From Flavobacteriales bacterium UBA6770 (GTDB taxonomy: Bacteria; Bacteroidota; Bacteroidia; Flavobacteriales_G; Salibacteraceae): 64,000 bases of DNA. Location of the stretch: positions 124,001 through 188,000 of the forward strand of contig CAJIZH010000004.1 of the NCBI GenBank assembly GCA_905181875.1. Direction: 5' to 3'. Made by a program: the position numbers and the translations under genes. Below, piece by piece: positions 36,174 through 46,863 of this stretch. Every line of letters starts with the position of its first letter. Within the stretch, counting starts at the first letter, position 1. The notes beneath the pieces were generated by a model, which worked only from the letters and a program-made list of their open reading frames with translations, was not told the DNA's origin and did no database searches.

Positions 36174-37067
36174 TTAAGATAGTACTACGGAAGTGAAGTA
36201 AAGCACTGCAAACCCAAAGGTCCCAAGAGCAAGTTGTTTTAACTTATCTATCAGCTCTTTTGGATCATTATGCTTTTTTACAGCAATTAGATTAGCAATA
36301 AAAACGGGAAATAAAACAAATGGCAAATAATTAATAAGCGCTGAAGATGTATAAGTCAAAAACCAAAAAAACATAACCCACCCCAAGGTTATCAATAAAT
36401 AGTGATAATTCTTTCCCCAAGACTTACCGAACTGCACAACCAAGGTGTTTTTACCGTGTCTAGCATCATTATCAATGTCACGAAGGTTATTAAGGTTTAA
36501 TACTCCAACAGCAAAAAATCCAATCGATACTGCTGGTAAAATATTTACGAACTGAACCGTTTGATTGAACAAGTAAGACGATCCCATAACACCTACTATT
36601 CCAAAGAAAATGAAAACAGAAATATCTCCTAAACCAGAATAACCATATGCATTTTTTCCAACAGTGTACTTAATTGCGGCAGCAATAGCAAGTAATCCTA
36701 CAAATAAAAACAACATGAACAGTCCTGAAATACTAGAAAAACTCAATACCAGCAAGGCTATTCCACTCAATAAACTTAATAATGAAAAAAGAATAACTGC
36801 AATTCTCATTTCTTTAACTGAAACTTCACCACTTTGAATTGCTCTAGTAGGCCCCAATCTGTTTTCACCATCTACACCCGAAAGTGCATCTCCATAGTCG
36901 TTAGCCAAATTGCTCAAGATTTGAAGAAAAGTTGCAGTTACAAGGGCTAGCACAAGGATTTTCCAATTAAAATATTCTTGATCATAGGAAATAGCTGCTC
37001 CCATTAAGATGCTGGCAAAAGCCAAAGGAAGTGTTTTTAGCCGAAACGCACTAATCCATTTCTTCAT
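36174..37067 (-). CDS. menA: 1,4-Dihydroxy-2-naphthoate polyprenyltransferase
   Basis: A 297-residue UbiA-family integral membrane prenyltransferase that attaches the isoprenoid tail to DHNA, giving demethylmenaquinone. The two Mg-diphosphate motifs are NLANDYGDALSGVD with GPTRAIQSG, and NNLRDIDNDARHGKNTLV. About eight to nine membrane helices are evident (e.g. LLSGIALLVLSFSSI). I chose the ATG at 37067; the upstream GTG at 37073 adds only two residues. It overlaps menD by 17 bases. Confidence 0.95.
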   Translation of the reverse strand: MKKWISAFRLKTLPLAFASILMGAAISYDQEYFNWKILVLALVTATFLQILSNLANDYGDALSGVDGENRLGPTRAIQSGEVSVKEMRIAVILFSLLSLLSGIALLVLSFSSISGLFMLFLFVGLLAIAAAIKYTVGKNAYGYSGLGDISVFIFFGIVGVMGSSYLFNQTVQFVNILPAVSIGFFAVGVLNLNNLRDIDNDARHGKNTLVVQFGKSWGKNYHYLLITLGWVMFFWFLTYTSSALINYLPFVLFPVFIANLIAVKKHNDPKELIDKLKQLALGTFGFAVLYFTSVVLS

Positions 37068-38733
37068 GTGCACCCGTTTTAATGAAATTAAAATAGCGCT
37101 TCAAAATTTGATCGTTTAATTCTGTTGGGGTTTTTACTTCTAAAACCTTAGCTACAGATGACACTTCAAAAAACGAATCCAATTCATTTTCTAATTCCTG
37201 AAAATTTTCTGCAAACTGGTAATCAAGGCCAAAGTTTGAGACTATACCTTGATAATTCATTGAATGTTTACCTTCGAAATAAATTTCAAAATTTTCCATT
37301 GACTTTGGACCAGGAATAATCCTAAAAATTCCGCCACCTCCATTATTTATGATTATAATTCTAAGATTTGGCGATAATAGCTCATTCCATAACCCATTTG
37401 AATCGTACATAAAGCTCAAATCTCCAGTAACCAGAAGTGTAGGCTCACTTTTTGCTAATGAATAGCCCACGGCTGTGGAAGTACTGCCATCGATTCCTGA
37501 TGTACCTCGATTAGCATGGAAATTCTTGAAAGGAATATCCTTAAAGAGCTGAAAATACCTTACGACACTGCTGTTACCAGATTGAATATGATAATCAAAG
37601 GGAAGCTTTTGAATTATTCTATTAAACACACCTAAATCAGAATAGGAACAAGAACTTATGAATTGTTGATGTCTATTCTCTCCTTTTGTATCAATAGCTA
37701 TCCAGTCTGCTGAATATGGGCTTTTTTGCAGTCTACCTTTTATCTTAACAAGAGAAAGGAGAAATGAATTTGTATCGGACTCAATTGACTGATCCAGTTT
37801 CCCAAAAGTATTTCTTGAAGCACCACCTGGAGAAATGTGCCAATGCGAACAATTAGAATCTGAGATAAATGATTTAATCTTTTTAGAAATGACATTTTCG
37901 CCTAAAGTAATTACTAGCTCAGGTTTTAATTCATCACTAACTAACTCTAATACCCTATCAATAGTCTGTATTGTATCTAATTTGGAAAGATTACTTGTAT
38001 GCTCGGTTACAATAATAATCGAGGAAATATTCGAAAGAGCACGCAGATAATCGCTAGTAATCTGATTTTCTTTTAACATTCCACACAGAATTAATGTTTT
38101 ATGAGAGTTACATAGTTGATCTTTTTGATAGTTAGAAAGAACAAACCCCTTCATTTGTTCAATGATTGAACCTACTACTAAAGCGTCAAATTGAACTTCT
38201 GATAATTCATATAATGGCTCCTCAAAAGGAATGTTAATATGTACAGGACCTGTATCTCTATCTGTTGCAGTGCACAAACACTCCAAAACCTTTTGGTTCC
38301 ATGCAGTAAATTCATTCTGGTTATATAGTTGTATAGGTAATTGCAAAAAGAATTTCTGAAAATTAGCAAAGACGTTTTGTTGATTTATTGTTTGACCAAT
38401 CCCTTGATTTATTGCTTCTTCTGGTCGGTCTGCAGAAAATACCATTAATGGAACTCCCAAATAATAAGCTTCAGCTATAGCGGGTGCGTAATTTAATAGA
38501 GCAGTACCAGATGTGCAAATTAATCCTACCGGCGTATTAGACGCAATAGCAATGCCTAAAGCAATAAAGCCTGCAGAGCGTTCATCAACAACTGAATGTA
38601 ATACAAAGTTATCCTTTTGGAAACTAGCTATTAAAGGTGCGTTTCTGCTACCAGGAGAAACAACAACTTCCTTTCCGCCAATTTGCGAGAAAGAATGTGC
38701 TACGAGAATAGCTGTTTGTTTATTTGTATTCAA
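37051..38733 (-). CDS. menD: SEPHCHC synthase (menaquinone biosynthesis)
   Basis: A 560-residue thiamine-diphosphate enzyme. It joins isochorismate and 2-oxoglutarate to SEPHCHC, the first committed menaquinone step. The N-terminal PYR domain has VVSPGSRNAPLIASF and a conserved SVVDERSAGFIALG with the catalytic glutamate. The C-terminal PP domain has GTSGIDGSTSTAVGYSLA and the cofactor motif GDLSFMYDSNGL with INNGGGGIF. The length is normal. It overlaps menF by 14 bases and menA by 17, so translation is tightly coupled. Confidence 0.96.
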   Translation of the reverse strand: MNTNKQTAILVAHSFSQIGGKEVVVSPGSRNAPLIASFQKDNFVLHSVVDERSAGFIALGIAIASNTPVGLICTSGTALLNYAPAIAEAYYLGVPLMVFSADRPEEAINQGIGQTINQQNVFANFQKFFLQLPIQLYNQNEFTAWNQKVLECLCTATDRDTGPVHINIPFEEPLYELSEVQFDALVVGSIIEQMKGFVLSNYQKDQLCNSHKTLILCGMLKENQITSDYLRALSNISSIIIVTEHTSNLSKLDTIQTIDRVLELVSDELKPELVITLGENVISKKIKSFISDSNCSHWHISPGGASRNTFGKLDQSIESDTNSFLLSLVKIKGRLQKSPYSADWIAIDTKGENRHQQFISSCSYSDLGVFNRIIQKLPFDYHIQSGNSSVVRYFQLFKDIPFKNFHANRGTSGIDGSTSTAVGYSLAKSEPTLLVTGDLSFMYDSNGLWNELLSPNLRIIIINNGGGGIFRIIPGPKSMENFEIYFEGKHSMNYQGIVSNFGLDYQFAENFQELENELDSFFEVSSVAKVLEVKTPTELNDQILKRYFNFIKTGAHEEMD

Positions 38734-39727
38734 ATTCTATATTGTGGAACTTCCGTATTGAAGACAATAATGTCTCCGCTTTGTGCTCCGTTTCCTCAAA
38801 TTCTGATTCAAATGTAGAACCTTCTACTATTCCACCTCCTACATAAATAGTAGTAATTTCATTTTCATATTTCAAACACCGAAGATTAACGTACAGCTCA
38901 GCTATTGCTGATGAATAAAGCCCGAAGTAACCTGTATAATATCCTCGATTTTTTGTTTCATTTTTATTTATCCATTGGATAGCTTGATCTGCAGGTAATC
39001 CCGCAATTGCAGGGGTGGGATGCAATTCATCAAGAATATCTATAAGATTGCAGTCTTCCTTTAGCTCACCTGAGATGTTCTGATATAAGTGTTTTACTGA
39101 ACTTGCTATCAAATCTTTCCTCTCACTTACATTCACCTCATTACAGTACTTTCTATAAATAGTAACGATAGTTTCTGTAACTAACTTATGCTCATGATAC
39201 TCTTTTTCTGTCCATGGGCTAAAATATCCAAGAACATCGTGCGAAACAGTTCCTGCTAATGATGCAGTATTGATAGAATTTTCTGTCTTATGGATTAATA
39301 ACTCTGGGGTTGCTCCTATGTAAGTAATATCATTAATAACATACAGGTAAACAAAAGCATTATTGTGTTTACTTACCAAATCCAAAAACACCTCCATAGA
39401 ATTCAACTTTCCCTCCAATTGTATTTGTCTAGATACGACAACTTTTTGAAGCCCATTATCCTTAATACTTTTGATTGCTTTTCCAAGTGTATCTCTATAC
39501 TCAGAGCCTTCCTTAATTCTTCTTATAGAAGACCGTTCTGCCGTTTTAATTTGCACAGCTAGTTCTGATTCTTCTCCTATAAAGTATAATGTTTCATCAT
39601 TGTCATTAAAAGGAGCTATCATAAAACCACCAGACTTTAAAAACTCTTCTTTAACTACTTCCTCATGAATATTAAACTGGATTATATAAGATTTATTAGG
39701 CTTACGATATGCAATAAAATTATTCAT
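38720..39727 (-). CDS. menF: Isochorismate synthase
   Basis: A 335-residue chorismate-utilising enzyme converting chorismate to isochorismate. The chorismate-binding core shows the general-base lysine region GLQKVVVSRQ, TPELLIHKTENSINTASLAGT, SSVKHLYQNISGEL, LHPTPAIAGLP and YYTGYFGLYSS. It is shorter at the N-terminus than E. coli MenF, as usual in Bacteroidota. It is first in the men operon; a strong terminator of the upstream gene ends only 26 bases before its start, so the promoter must be very close or use read-through. Confidence 0.93.
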   Translation of the reverse strand: MNNFIAYRKPNKSYIIQFNIHEEVVKEEFLKSGGFMIAPFNDNDETLYFIGEESELAVQIKTAERSSIRRIKEGSEYRDTLGKAIKSIKDNGLQKVVVSRQIQLEGKLNSMEVFLDLVSKHNNAFVYLYVINDITYIGATPELLIHKTENSINTASLAGTVSHDVLGYFSPWTEKEYHEHKLVTETIVTIYRKYCNEVNVSERKDLIASSVKHLYQNISGELKEDCNLIDILDELHPTPAIAGLPADQAIQWINKNETKNRGYYTGYFGLYSSAIAELYVNLRCLKYENEITTIYVGGGIVEGSTFESEFEETEHKAETLLSSIRKFHNIEFEYK

Positions 39728-39753
39728 TGAAATACATTAAAAAAAAGGCAAAA

Positions 39754-39783
39754 AAAAAACCCTGACCGAAGTCAGGGTTTTTT
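39754..39783 (-). terminator. Terminator of the giant T9SS protein gene
   Basis: AAAAAACCCTGAC (39754-39766) pairs with GTCAGGGTTTTTT (39771-39783) around loop CGAA, followed by a T-run on the minus strand. It lies 16 bases after the stop of the 2315-residue gene and 26 bases before menF. Confidence 0.9.
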
Positions 39784-39799
39784 GAGATTTAAACTCTAA

Positions 39800-42700
39800 T
39801 TATTTAGATAACTGAATTCGGCTAACAACTTTCTCAGTTCCTACTGTAGTCTCTACAAAGTAGATTCCTGATGCATAACCAGTAATGTCCAGCGTTACAT
39901 TATCTTGAGTAACTCTAGTTTTCTCAGTAGTTTCAATTACTTGACCAACTGCGTTCATTACTCTTACAGTAACATCTTCTTCACTTGTTAAGTTGAACTC
40001 TAAGTTAATTACACCTGCTGTTGGGTTAGGATAAATTCTGAATGCATCAGTATTTCCTAATACTCCAACTCCAGTGAACTCACTAAAGACATCAATCTGA
40101 GCTTTGAAAGAACAACCATTTGCATCAACTACCGTTACCGTATTTACACCGTTTGGTAAGTTAGTAGCTGTAGAATCTGTCTCATTGTTTGACCATAAGT
40201 AAGAAGAGTAAGGCTTTGTTCCACCAACTGCACTTGCAGTTGCTTTCACATTATTCTCCCCACCGTCAACAACATTAATGAATGAAACATTAATTGGATC
40301 TGGAGCATTAATCACAACTACTGTATCATGATCACAACCAGCTGCATCTTCAACCCTTACTTGATAATTCCCTTTAGTCAATCCATTCAACAGTGTTGCT
40401 GAACTTCCAGTACTCCAAGTGTATTTGAAGGGTCCAGTTCCGCCATTGATAGTTACTTCAGCAGTTGCTGTATCATAACTACAATCTAATGAAAGATCAG
40501 AAGGAACAGCAATTGGCGAGTTAGGATCGATAACTTTTACTTTACCAGTTTTAACACAACCTAGTGAATCTGTAATGGTTACATCATAAACACCTTCAGT
40601 CAAACCAACTGCTTTACCAGTAGTTTGTGAATTACTCCAGAAATATGTGAATGGAGCAATACCACCTGTAACTGATGCTTCAGCAGATCCATTTGCTAAC
40701 TTACAAGCACTTGGAGTATTATCCTTCATAATTACCTGAATCACAGGAGGATCTATAACTGTTATAGAAACAACTTCATCACAATTACTTTTATCTGTTA
40801 CAGTAACAGTATAAGCTCCGGCAGACAAATTAGATTCTTTAGCGTTTGTTCCACCCGAATTCCATTTGTAAGTATATCCTGGGATACCTTTAGTTACTGC
40901 AACTTCGGCAGATCCATCATTATCACCATTACAAGTAGGGTATGAGTTTGTTGAAGAAACAAGTGGACTTGCACCTAATACTTCAACTTCTAATTCCTCA
41001 GTACAACCTACACTATCGATAGCAGTAACGTTATAAATATCTCCAGGTATTCCTGCGAGTGTGTCTCCTATGTATCCGTTATCCCACTCATAAGTGTAAG
41101 GTCCATAAATACCAGTTGCCATTGCAACTGCAACACCATCAGAACTATCACAAGTAGCATTGGTAACAGTCTCATTTAACACAATTTGCTGAGTTCTTAC
41201 AACATTCGTTGTATCCATATAGATACAACCAAGCTCATCTTCTACTCTTACTGAGATAATGCCTGGCTTGGTTACTTTAATAGAATCAAAGAACTCACCA
41301 GTTGACCAAGTATTGAATTTATATTCCTTATTTGGTTTTACTTGAGCAGTAGAACCGAAACATAACAACGTGGTGTCGGCTAATATTTGCTTATCACCAA
41401 TTTCACCGAAGTTTGCTCTTAAAATAAGTGTAGCGTTTCCGACTAGACCACCCTGAGCATTCAAATCAGCCCAACTACCGCCTGCACTTCTACTATACAT
41501 AATACCTGGACGTCCTGTTCTAATACTTGAGAAACCAAGATTCATACGAACTGGATTTATCTGTTGGATAGCAATTAAATACTTTCCAGGTTGTAAGGTA
41601 ACTCCTCCACAACCAAATTCAAGAGTATACCAACCTGTACCATTTGCACTAATTTGAAAAGCTCTTGTCGAATCGATCACTTGCTGAACAGCTGGACTTG
41701 CAGTATCATTTACAGCATATAGTTTCAACTTTACACTAGCTCCTCTAATAGGGTTAACTAGGTAGAAAGTTCCTGAAGTCATTTTATCAGTACTGAACAC
41801 TTCATAAACATTTCCAAACTCACCAGTAGTTCCAGTAGCATAACCAAGTCCACCATATAGACCTCTCAATGAATCATCCAATGCGTAAATAGAATCACTA
41901 ACGTTGATAACGTAATTCAACGTATCGTTTGTGCTATCACAATCCGACTCATTTATAGTTGTGAAAAAATTTGCCGAAATCTGACCAGAAACAGCTCCTA
42001 CATTCGCAAGAACCGCAACTGTTGAATCTTGCTCAGGAGCTAATGTATCAATTAAAGTACTTGAAGTAACTCCGGCTACTAGCGCATTCAATCTAGTTCC
42101 TGTAATTGTATCCAAACCTCTGTTTCCTGCTTCTCCAAATACATATACACTCTGTCCAGTTGGAACTGAAGAATATATTGAAGATACATTAATCATTCCT
42201 CCATCAAAATAACAAGGAGTAAACTCATGCGCTCCTACGTCATGAAAAGGAATATTTCTAGGAGAACGAAAGTAATCTATTGCAACACCCACATTGAACG
42301 CAGCACTATCGTACTCGACAGCGTTAACACGTAAATCAGCCTTTTTAGGGCCCTTGAATCTAGGCTTTGCATTGATTGCGGAAGCATCTCTTGTGAAACC
42401 ATTAGTTGCCCAATTTCCCGCTGTACCATTCCAATAACCATTGTTTTTACGGGTATTATTTACAACACTTGGTCCCCACCTACTGTTACCTCTAAAATAT
42501 AATTGTGAATTTCCTCTTTCCGACGAAAAAATATTATTGGAAACATTAGTATAAGAAGGGTTGTACTCATAACCGCCATAAGAAGTTGATGAAGTATTTA
42601 AACGAATATTATTATGCTGAATAATAAGACGTGTTCCATAGTAAGTATAAATACCATACTGACCACTTGTTGCTAAATCATTAGAAAAGGAAATAAAGTT

Positions 42701-45700
42701 ATTTATGATTTCAGTGCTATCCGAAGCTATTCTATTATAATAGTTTGTATAAAAATCATAAATAGCATACTGAAAACCAGTACTTCTCATATTCAAACGA
42801 TTGTTTTTGTACTGCATGTCATTATTATACCGACCAAAGAATACATACTGTGAACCTGCAGTATTAGTTTCGACAGAGTTATCATTATAGCGGCAACTCG
42901 CTGCATAATTCGTGTATACATAATATACACCTATATCATGGAAAGCGTTTCCTTCTATTATGATAAACTCATCTCTCTGATTTCTAGCAGTAGAGCCACC
43001 ATTGATATAAATGCCGTAGTAACCACCGAATATTTCACTATTAGTTATAAATAAGTTTGAAGTATTTTTCCCACTCTTATCATAGATACAAGCATTTGCA
43101 CTTGAAGCACTACCTGCTTCTACGATACAACTATCAATCGTGAGGTTATCATTCAGTCCATTCAAATTAACAGTGTACCCTGAAGTACTTTTTAAATGCA
43201 TGTTATCAAACTTTACATAGGTGATATCGCCAAATTCAAGATTTCCTTCAAGAACAGCCATGGAAGTATTAGCAGGATCAGAAGTAAACGTCAAAGGATT
43301 AGTTCCTGAGACACCAACAATACCATCCAATGTAATACTTTCAACGAATGTCGAATCATCTACATGAAATGTAACCGGCCCACAAATCCCTAAATCACCT
43401 AAATCTTTTACAGCATCAGCGAAACTTCCGTAGTCACCATTACTTCCAATAGTAAATGTACCGGTTAGAGCTGGACGTATCTCAAATTTAAATGTATCAT
43501 TCTCCGTTCTTTGATCCGTTTGACCACTAGGTGAAACCGTGTAAGCAACAATACTATATGTCGAACCAGAATTAAGTGTAAGATTACCTAAGGTTACGAC
43601 TGTATCAAGACCTTTATCTACATTAGAACCACTAACGCTTAAGGTAGCACCTGCAGTTGCAGCAGCGCCATTAACGCTATATGTCCAATGAACATCAAAC
43701 GAAGTCAAATTCAAATATCCTAAGTTACCAACAGTAACTTCAATTGACTGAACACCAGTACATAATGCACCACTCGGAAAGTCTGTAACACCAGCATCAT
43801 AATCTGGAACTACATATTCATCAGCTCCCATAGTAGGTACCGTTGTGCTTCTAACTTCTTCATCAATATCGTCAGTAATGCCTACAATAGGAATACCTCC
43901 TCTGTACATAAGAGCACTAGCTGCATGCAAGTCACCTTTTGAAGCATCAACAAAAAGAGGGTCAGTATTCAACGAACTTGAACCTTGGTTAAGTCCATAT
44001 GTATTTTGTCCATTTCGACAATACCAGTTGTTATAGTCTCTAGCTCCTGTAGATGATTGTTGGTAAAAACCATAACCTGCTTCAGCAAAACCTACATTGT
44101 TTCTAACATCAGTATTGTTTGCTGAAGTTAAGTATAAAGATCTACTGTTTCCGCCAGTGCTTGCAGTGTAAAATGAATTGTAATGAACATCCCACCATTG
44201 TGATCTACTGATTTGAAGACCATAATCTGTTCCAGTATAATTACCATCTGTAACTGCGAACATGTTATTAGTAATCTTACCATGATTTGAAGAAGTCCCA
44301 TCACTCCATTGACAATCAAAAGCATAACCTTGAGCGATATTTACGGTGTTGTAAGTAACATCACCTAGGAAGTAATAACCATAAATACCTCTTACGAATC
44401 TACTATCATTACCAACAATTTTGTTTTTAGTAACTACTACGTCTTCAGTATAGAACATATATATTCCATATGTCATAAAGTTGTACAACTCATTATTTTC
44501 AATCGTCCAACGTTGCTGTCTACTAGATCCGTTGCCTTGTCCATAAATGTACATACTATAACTACCACCCATGATAACACAATTCTTTATTGTGATATCA
44601 TTTGCTTGATTACCGCCAGTGTAATCATAAATGACTCTGTCATAAGTATTGTTTGTTCCATTTTCACGACCAATAAGGGAGTCACCATTTAAAGTAATAA
44701 ACTGATTACTTCCCTGAAATTGAACAACACCACCATAATTAGTTCCTAATGATTTTAAAACGACTGTATCAATACTTAAGTACTGTACACCACTAAAAAG
44801 AACTACATAATTAGCTGCAGTACTTGCAGTATTAAACTCCCATTTTGCCATGTTAGCATTTGCAGGATCCGATTTAATTATAACCGTGTTTATAGCGCTT
44901 CCACCAGGAATAGCACCAATTGCAACTTGTTCATTAAAAGTTTCATCTTGTAAGTGCAACTCGACCGCTCCACAAACTCCTTTTGAAGAAAGGGCTGCAA
45001 CAGCAGCTGTTATGCTCGCATAATCATCCGAAGCACCAGACCCTACTGTATAAACACCAGACATTGCAGGTGATATAGTAACTGTTATCGTATCATTAGC
45101 TGTAGCAGAATCAGTTGCTAAATTAGGTAATGAAGTCCAAACTTTAAAGGTGTAATTCGTACCAACATTTAAGGTGTAATTACCCAGTCCGACAGCGGTA
45201 TCGGCACCACTTGCAACCGAGGAACCGGAGACAGCAACTGGTGTTTGAGTTACTGCAGCTGCAGTACCAATAGCAACACTCCAATTCACGCTAAATGAAG
45301 AAAGCGTTGCAGTTCCGAAATTTTTAACATTTACATCAACTGGTTGGCTACCTGAGCACAATGAAGCATTCACCATGCTCTTTACTCCAGCATCATCTGA
45401 ATACAACTTATACTCATCAGCTCCAATACATGGCGCAGTAGTACTTCTTGTTTCTCCATCGTAATCTGTAGTAATATTTGTTAGCGGAGTACCAGCGGCG
45501 AATAAATCTGTACTGTAGGTATGTAAATCCGTAGGTGAATTGTATTTGGGATTAACAGCCAATGCTTGAGTAATGTTTGAATTTGGTCCAGATACCGAAT
45601 AAGCATTGTTGTTAGAATTGGTGTAAGCTGAACTACCTTGATAATAACCATAACCGCTAGCGTTGTTAAATGCACTGTTATTTCTAACGATAACTGAAGT

Positions 45701-46747
45701 ACCTGTACTAGTGTACAAAGCAGCGTATGCTGTTGAAGAACTAGTAGAATGCCAGTTAATTGAATTGTGAACAATATCCATATAATCTGGATCATAAATA
45801 TACATACCTCGTCCATAAGAAGAGCCTCCGTCTGAGTAAGTCATCATATTATTAGAGATTGTTCTTCTTGTAGTGTTTCCACTAGCACCAGGGCGGAAAA
45901 GATACATTCCCATAGCGCTAGAAGTACCACCTACTAGTTCGATATAGTTTCCATTATAGGAAGCATTATAGCAGTAATAAGCATAAATACCGGTGGGTGA
46001 TGTATATGCCTTTCTGTTTATAATAGAATTATTATTACATTCAATTCCCTTAACATAATATGCCATGATCCCTCTATACCAAAAATTCTTAATGGTATTG
46101 TTTTCAATAGTCCAATTAGTCTGAAAAGCCGAAGTGTTGTTGCCATAAATATAAAAACCGTAAGAACCACCAGTCATAGCATTGTTCTTAAAAGTAATAT
46201 CATTTGCGTAATGAGAAGTACCTCTTTCGTCCCATACAATAGCATCCCAGGTTGAAGAAGTCGCGTTAGACCTTCCAACTAAATCATTGCCATCAAAGGA
46301 AATAAATGAGTTTGAACCTCTAAAATCAACTACCCTACCATATCTAGTGGAAGTTGCTTTGATTTCGCATGAGTCAATAGAAATATAAGATGAACCATTA
46401 AATCCAACTGTCCAATTCGTAGTAGAACCATTACTAGAATACTGAATAACAACAGGAGTCGTGTTAGCAGGATCAGGTCGAAACCTAATCGTGTTTGTCG
46501 CCGAAGAGCCAAAAACACTTCTAAAACTTAACTGCCCAGTATATGTACCTGAACGAATGTTAAAAGTTACAGCACCGTTAACACCATTTGAGTTAAGCGC
46601 ACTTACTGCAGCGGTAACCGATGAGTAACTGGGGCTTGTACCACCAATGGTATATGTACCGGACAACTGCCCGAAACTGACCAATGAAACAAAAACCATT
46701 GACACAAGCGTCACTGACTTCTTTAACCACAAATAACAATTTTTCAT
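39800..46747 (-). CDS. Giant secreted beta-helix/SprB-repeat protein with T9SS sorting domain
   Basis: A 2315-residue exported protein. After a signal peptide (ending VSFGQ) come three homologous modules starting near residues 28, 562 and 1094. Each opens with a pattern like GTYTIGG..YSSVTAAVSAL and continues as right-handed parallel beta-helix repeats rich in Asn, Tyr and Gly (TIENNTIKNF). Modules one and two close with STT.P.(I/M)GADEY and a CARDB-like Ig domain. After a central segment, about five SprB-type repeats of roughly 75 residues run from 1860 to 2225 (GGTGPFKYTWSTGS). The sorting domain follows (FRIYPNPTAGVINLEF). The architecture suggests a long surface fibre, adhesin or glycan-binding protein; no active site is recognised. 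Confidence 0.9.
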   Translation of the reverse strand: MKNCYLWLKKSVTLVSMVFVSLVSFGQLSGTYTIGGTSPSYSSVTAAVSALNSNGVNGAVTFNIRSGTYTGQLSFRSVFGSSATNTIRFRPDPANTTPVVIQYSSNGSTTNWTVGFNGSSYISIDSCEIKATSTRYGRVVDFRGSNSFISFDGNDLVGRSNATSSTWDAIVWDERGTSHYANDITFKNNAMTGGSYGFYIYGNNTSAFQTNWTIENNTIKNFWYRGIMAYYVKGIECNNNSIINRKAYTSPTGIYAYYCYNASYNGNYIELVGGTSSAMGMYLFRPGASGNTTRRTISNNMMTYSDGGSSYGRGMYIYDPDYMDIVHNSINWHSTSSSTAYAALYTSTGTSVIVRNNSAFNNASGYGYYQGSSAYTNSNNNAYSVSGPNSNITQALAVNPKYNSPTDLHTYSTDLFAAGTPLTNITTDYDGETRSTTAPCIGADEYKLYSDDAGVKSMVNASLCSGSQPVDVNVKNFGTATLSSFSVNWSVAIGTAAAVTQTPVAVSGSSVASGADTAVGLGNYTLNVGTNYTFKVWTSLPNLATDSATANDTITVTISPAMSGVYTVGSGASDDYASITAAVAALSSKGVCGAVELHLQDETFNEQVAIGAIPGGSAINTVIIKSDPANANMAKWEFNTASTAANYVVLFSGVQYLSIDTVVLKSLGTNYGGVVQFQGSNQFITLNGDSLIGRENGTNNTYDRVIYDYTGGNQANDITIKNCVIMGGSYSMYIYGQGNGSSRQQRWTIENNELYNFMTYGIYMFYTEDVVVTKNKIVGNDSRFVRGIYGYYFLGDVTYNTVNIAQGYAFDCQWSDGTSSNHGKITNNMFAVTDGNYTGTDYGLQISRSQWWDVHYNSFYTASTGGNSRSLYLTSANNTDVRNNVGFAEAGYGFYQQSSTGARDYNNWYCRNGQNTYGLNQGSSSLNTDPLFVDASKGDLHAASALMYRGGIPIVGITDDIDEEVRSTTVPTMGADEYVVPDYDAGVTDFPSGALCTGVQSIEVTVGNLGYLNLTSFDVHWTYSVNGAAATAGATLSVSGSNVDKGLDTVVTLGNLTLNSGSTYSIVAYTVSPSGQTDQRTENDTFKFEIRPALTGTFTIGSNGDYGSFADAVKDLGDLGICGPVTFHVDDSTFVESITLDGIVGVSGTNPLTFTSDPANTSMAVLEGNLEFGDITYVKFDNMHLKSTSGYTVNLNGLNDNLTIDSCIVEAGSASSANACIYDKSGKNTSNLFITNSEIFGGYYGIYINGGSTARNQRDEFIIIEGNAFHDIGVYYVYTNYAASCRYNDNSVETNTAGSQYVFFGRYNNDMQYKNNRLNMRSTGFQYAIYDFYTNYYNRIASDSTEIINNFISFSNDLATSGQYGIYTYYGTRLIIQHNNIRLNTSSTSYGGYEYNPSYTNVSNNIFSSERGNSQLYFRGNSRWGPSVVNNTRKNNGYWNGTAGNWATNGFTRDASAINAKPRFKGPKKADLRVNAVEYDSAAFNVGVAIDYFRSPRNIPFHDVGAHEFTPCYFDGGMINVSSIYSSVPTGQSVYVFGEAGNRGLDTITGTRLNALVAGVTSSTLIDTLAPEQDSTVAVLANVGAVSGQISANFFTTINESDCDSTNDTLNYVINVSDSIYALDDSLRGLYGGLGYATGTTGEFGNVYEVFSTDKMTSGTFYLVNPIRGASVKLKLYAVNDTASPAVQQVIDSTRAFQISANGTGWYTLEFGCGGVTLQPGKYLIAIQQINPVRMNLGFSSIRTGRPGIMYSRSAGGSWADLNAQGGLVGNATLILRANFGEIGDKQILADTTLLCFGSTAQVKPNKEYKFNTWSTGEFFDSIKVTKPGIISVRVEDELGCIYMDTTNVVRTQQIVLNETVTNATCDSSDGVAVAMATGIYGPYTYEWDNGYIGDTLAGIPGDIYNVTAIDSVGCTEELEVEVLGASPLVSSTNSYPTCNGDNDGSAEVAVTKGIPGYTYKWNSGGTNAKESNLSAGAYTVTVTDKSNCDEVVSITVIDPPVIQVIMKDNTPSACKLANGSAEASVTGGIAPFTYFWSNSQTTGKAVGLTEGVYDVTITDSLGCVKTGKVKVIDPNSPIAVPSDLSLDCSYDTATAEVTINGGTGPFKYTWSTGSSATLLNGLTKGNYQVRVEDAAGCDHDTVVVINAPDPINVSFINVVDGGENNVKATASAVGGTKPYSSYLWSNNETDSTATNLPNGVNTVTVVDANGCSFKAQIDVFSEFTGVGVLGNTDAFRIYPNPTAGVINLEFNLTSEEDVTVRVMNAVGQVIETTEKTRVTQDNVTLDITGYASGIYFVETTVGTEKVVSRIQLSK

Positions 46748-46863
46748 ATTTCTACTATTTAATAATTAGTTATACCTTTTTTCAAACGCATAAAATTAAC
46801 TTAATTTTTAACCTAACAAAATTTTACTTGAAACTCTTTATTTTATTTCTAATATCGCATTTG

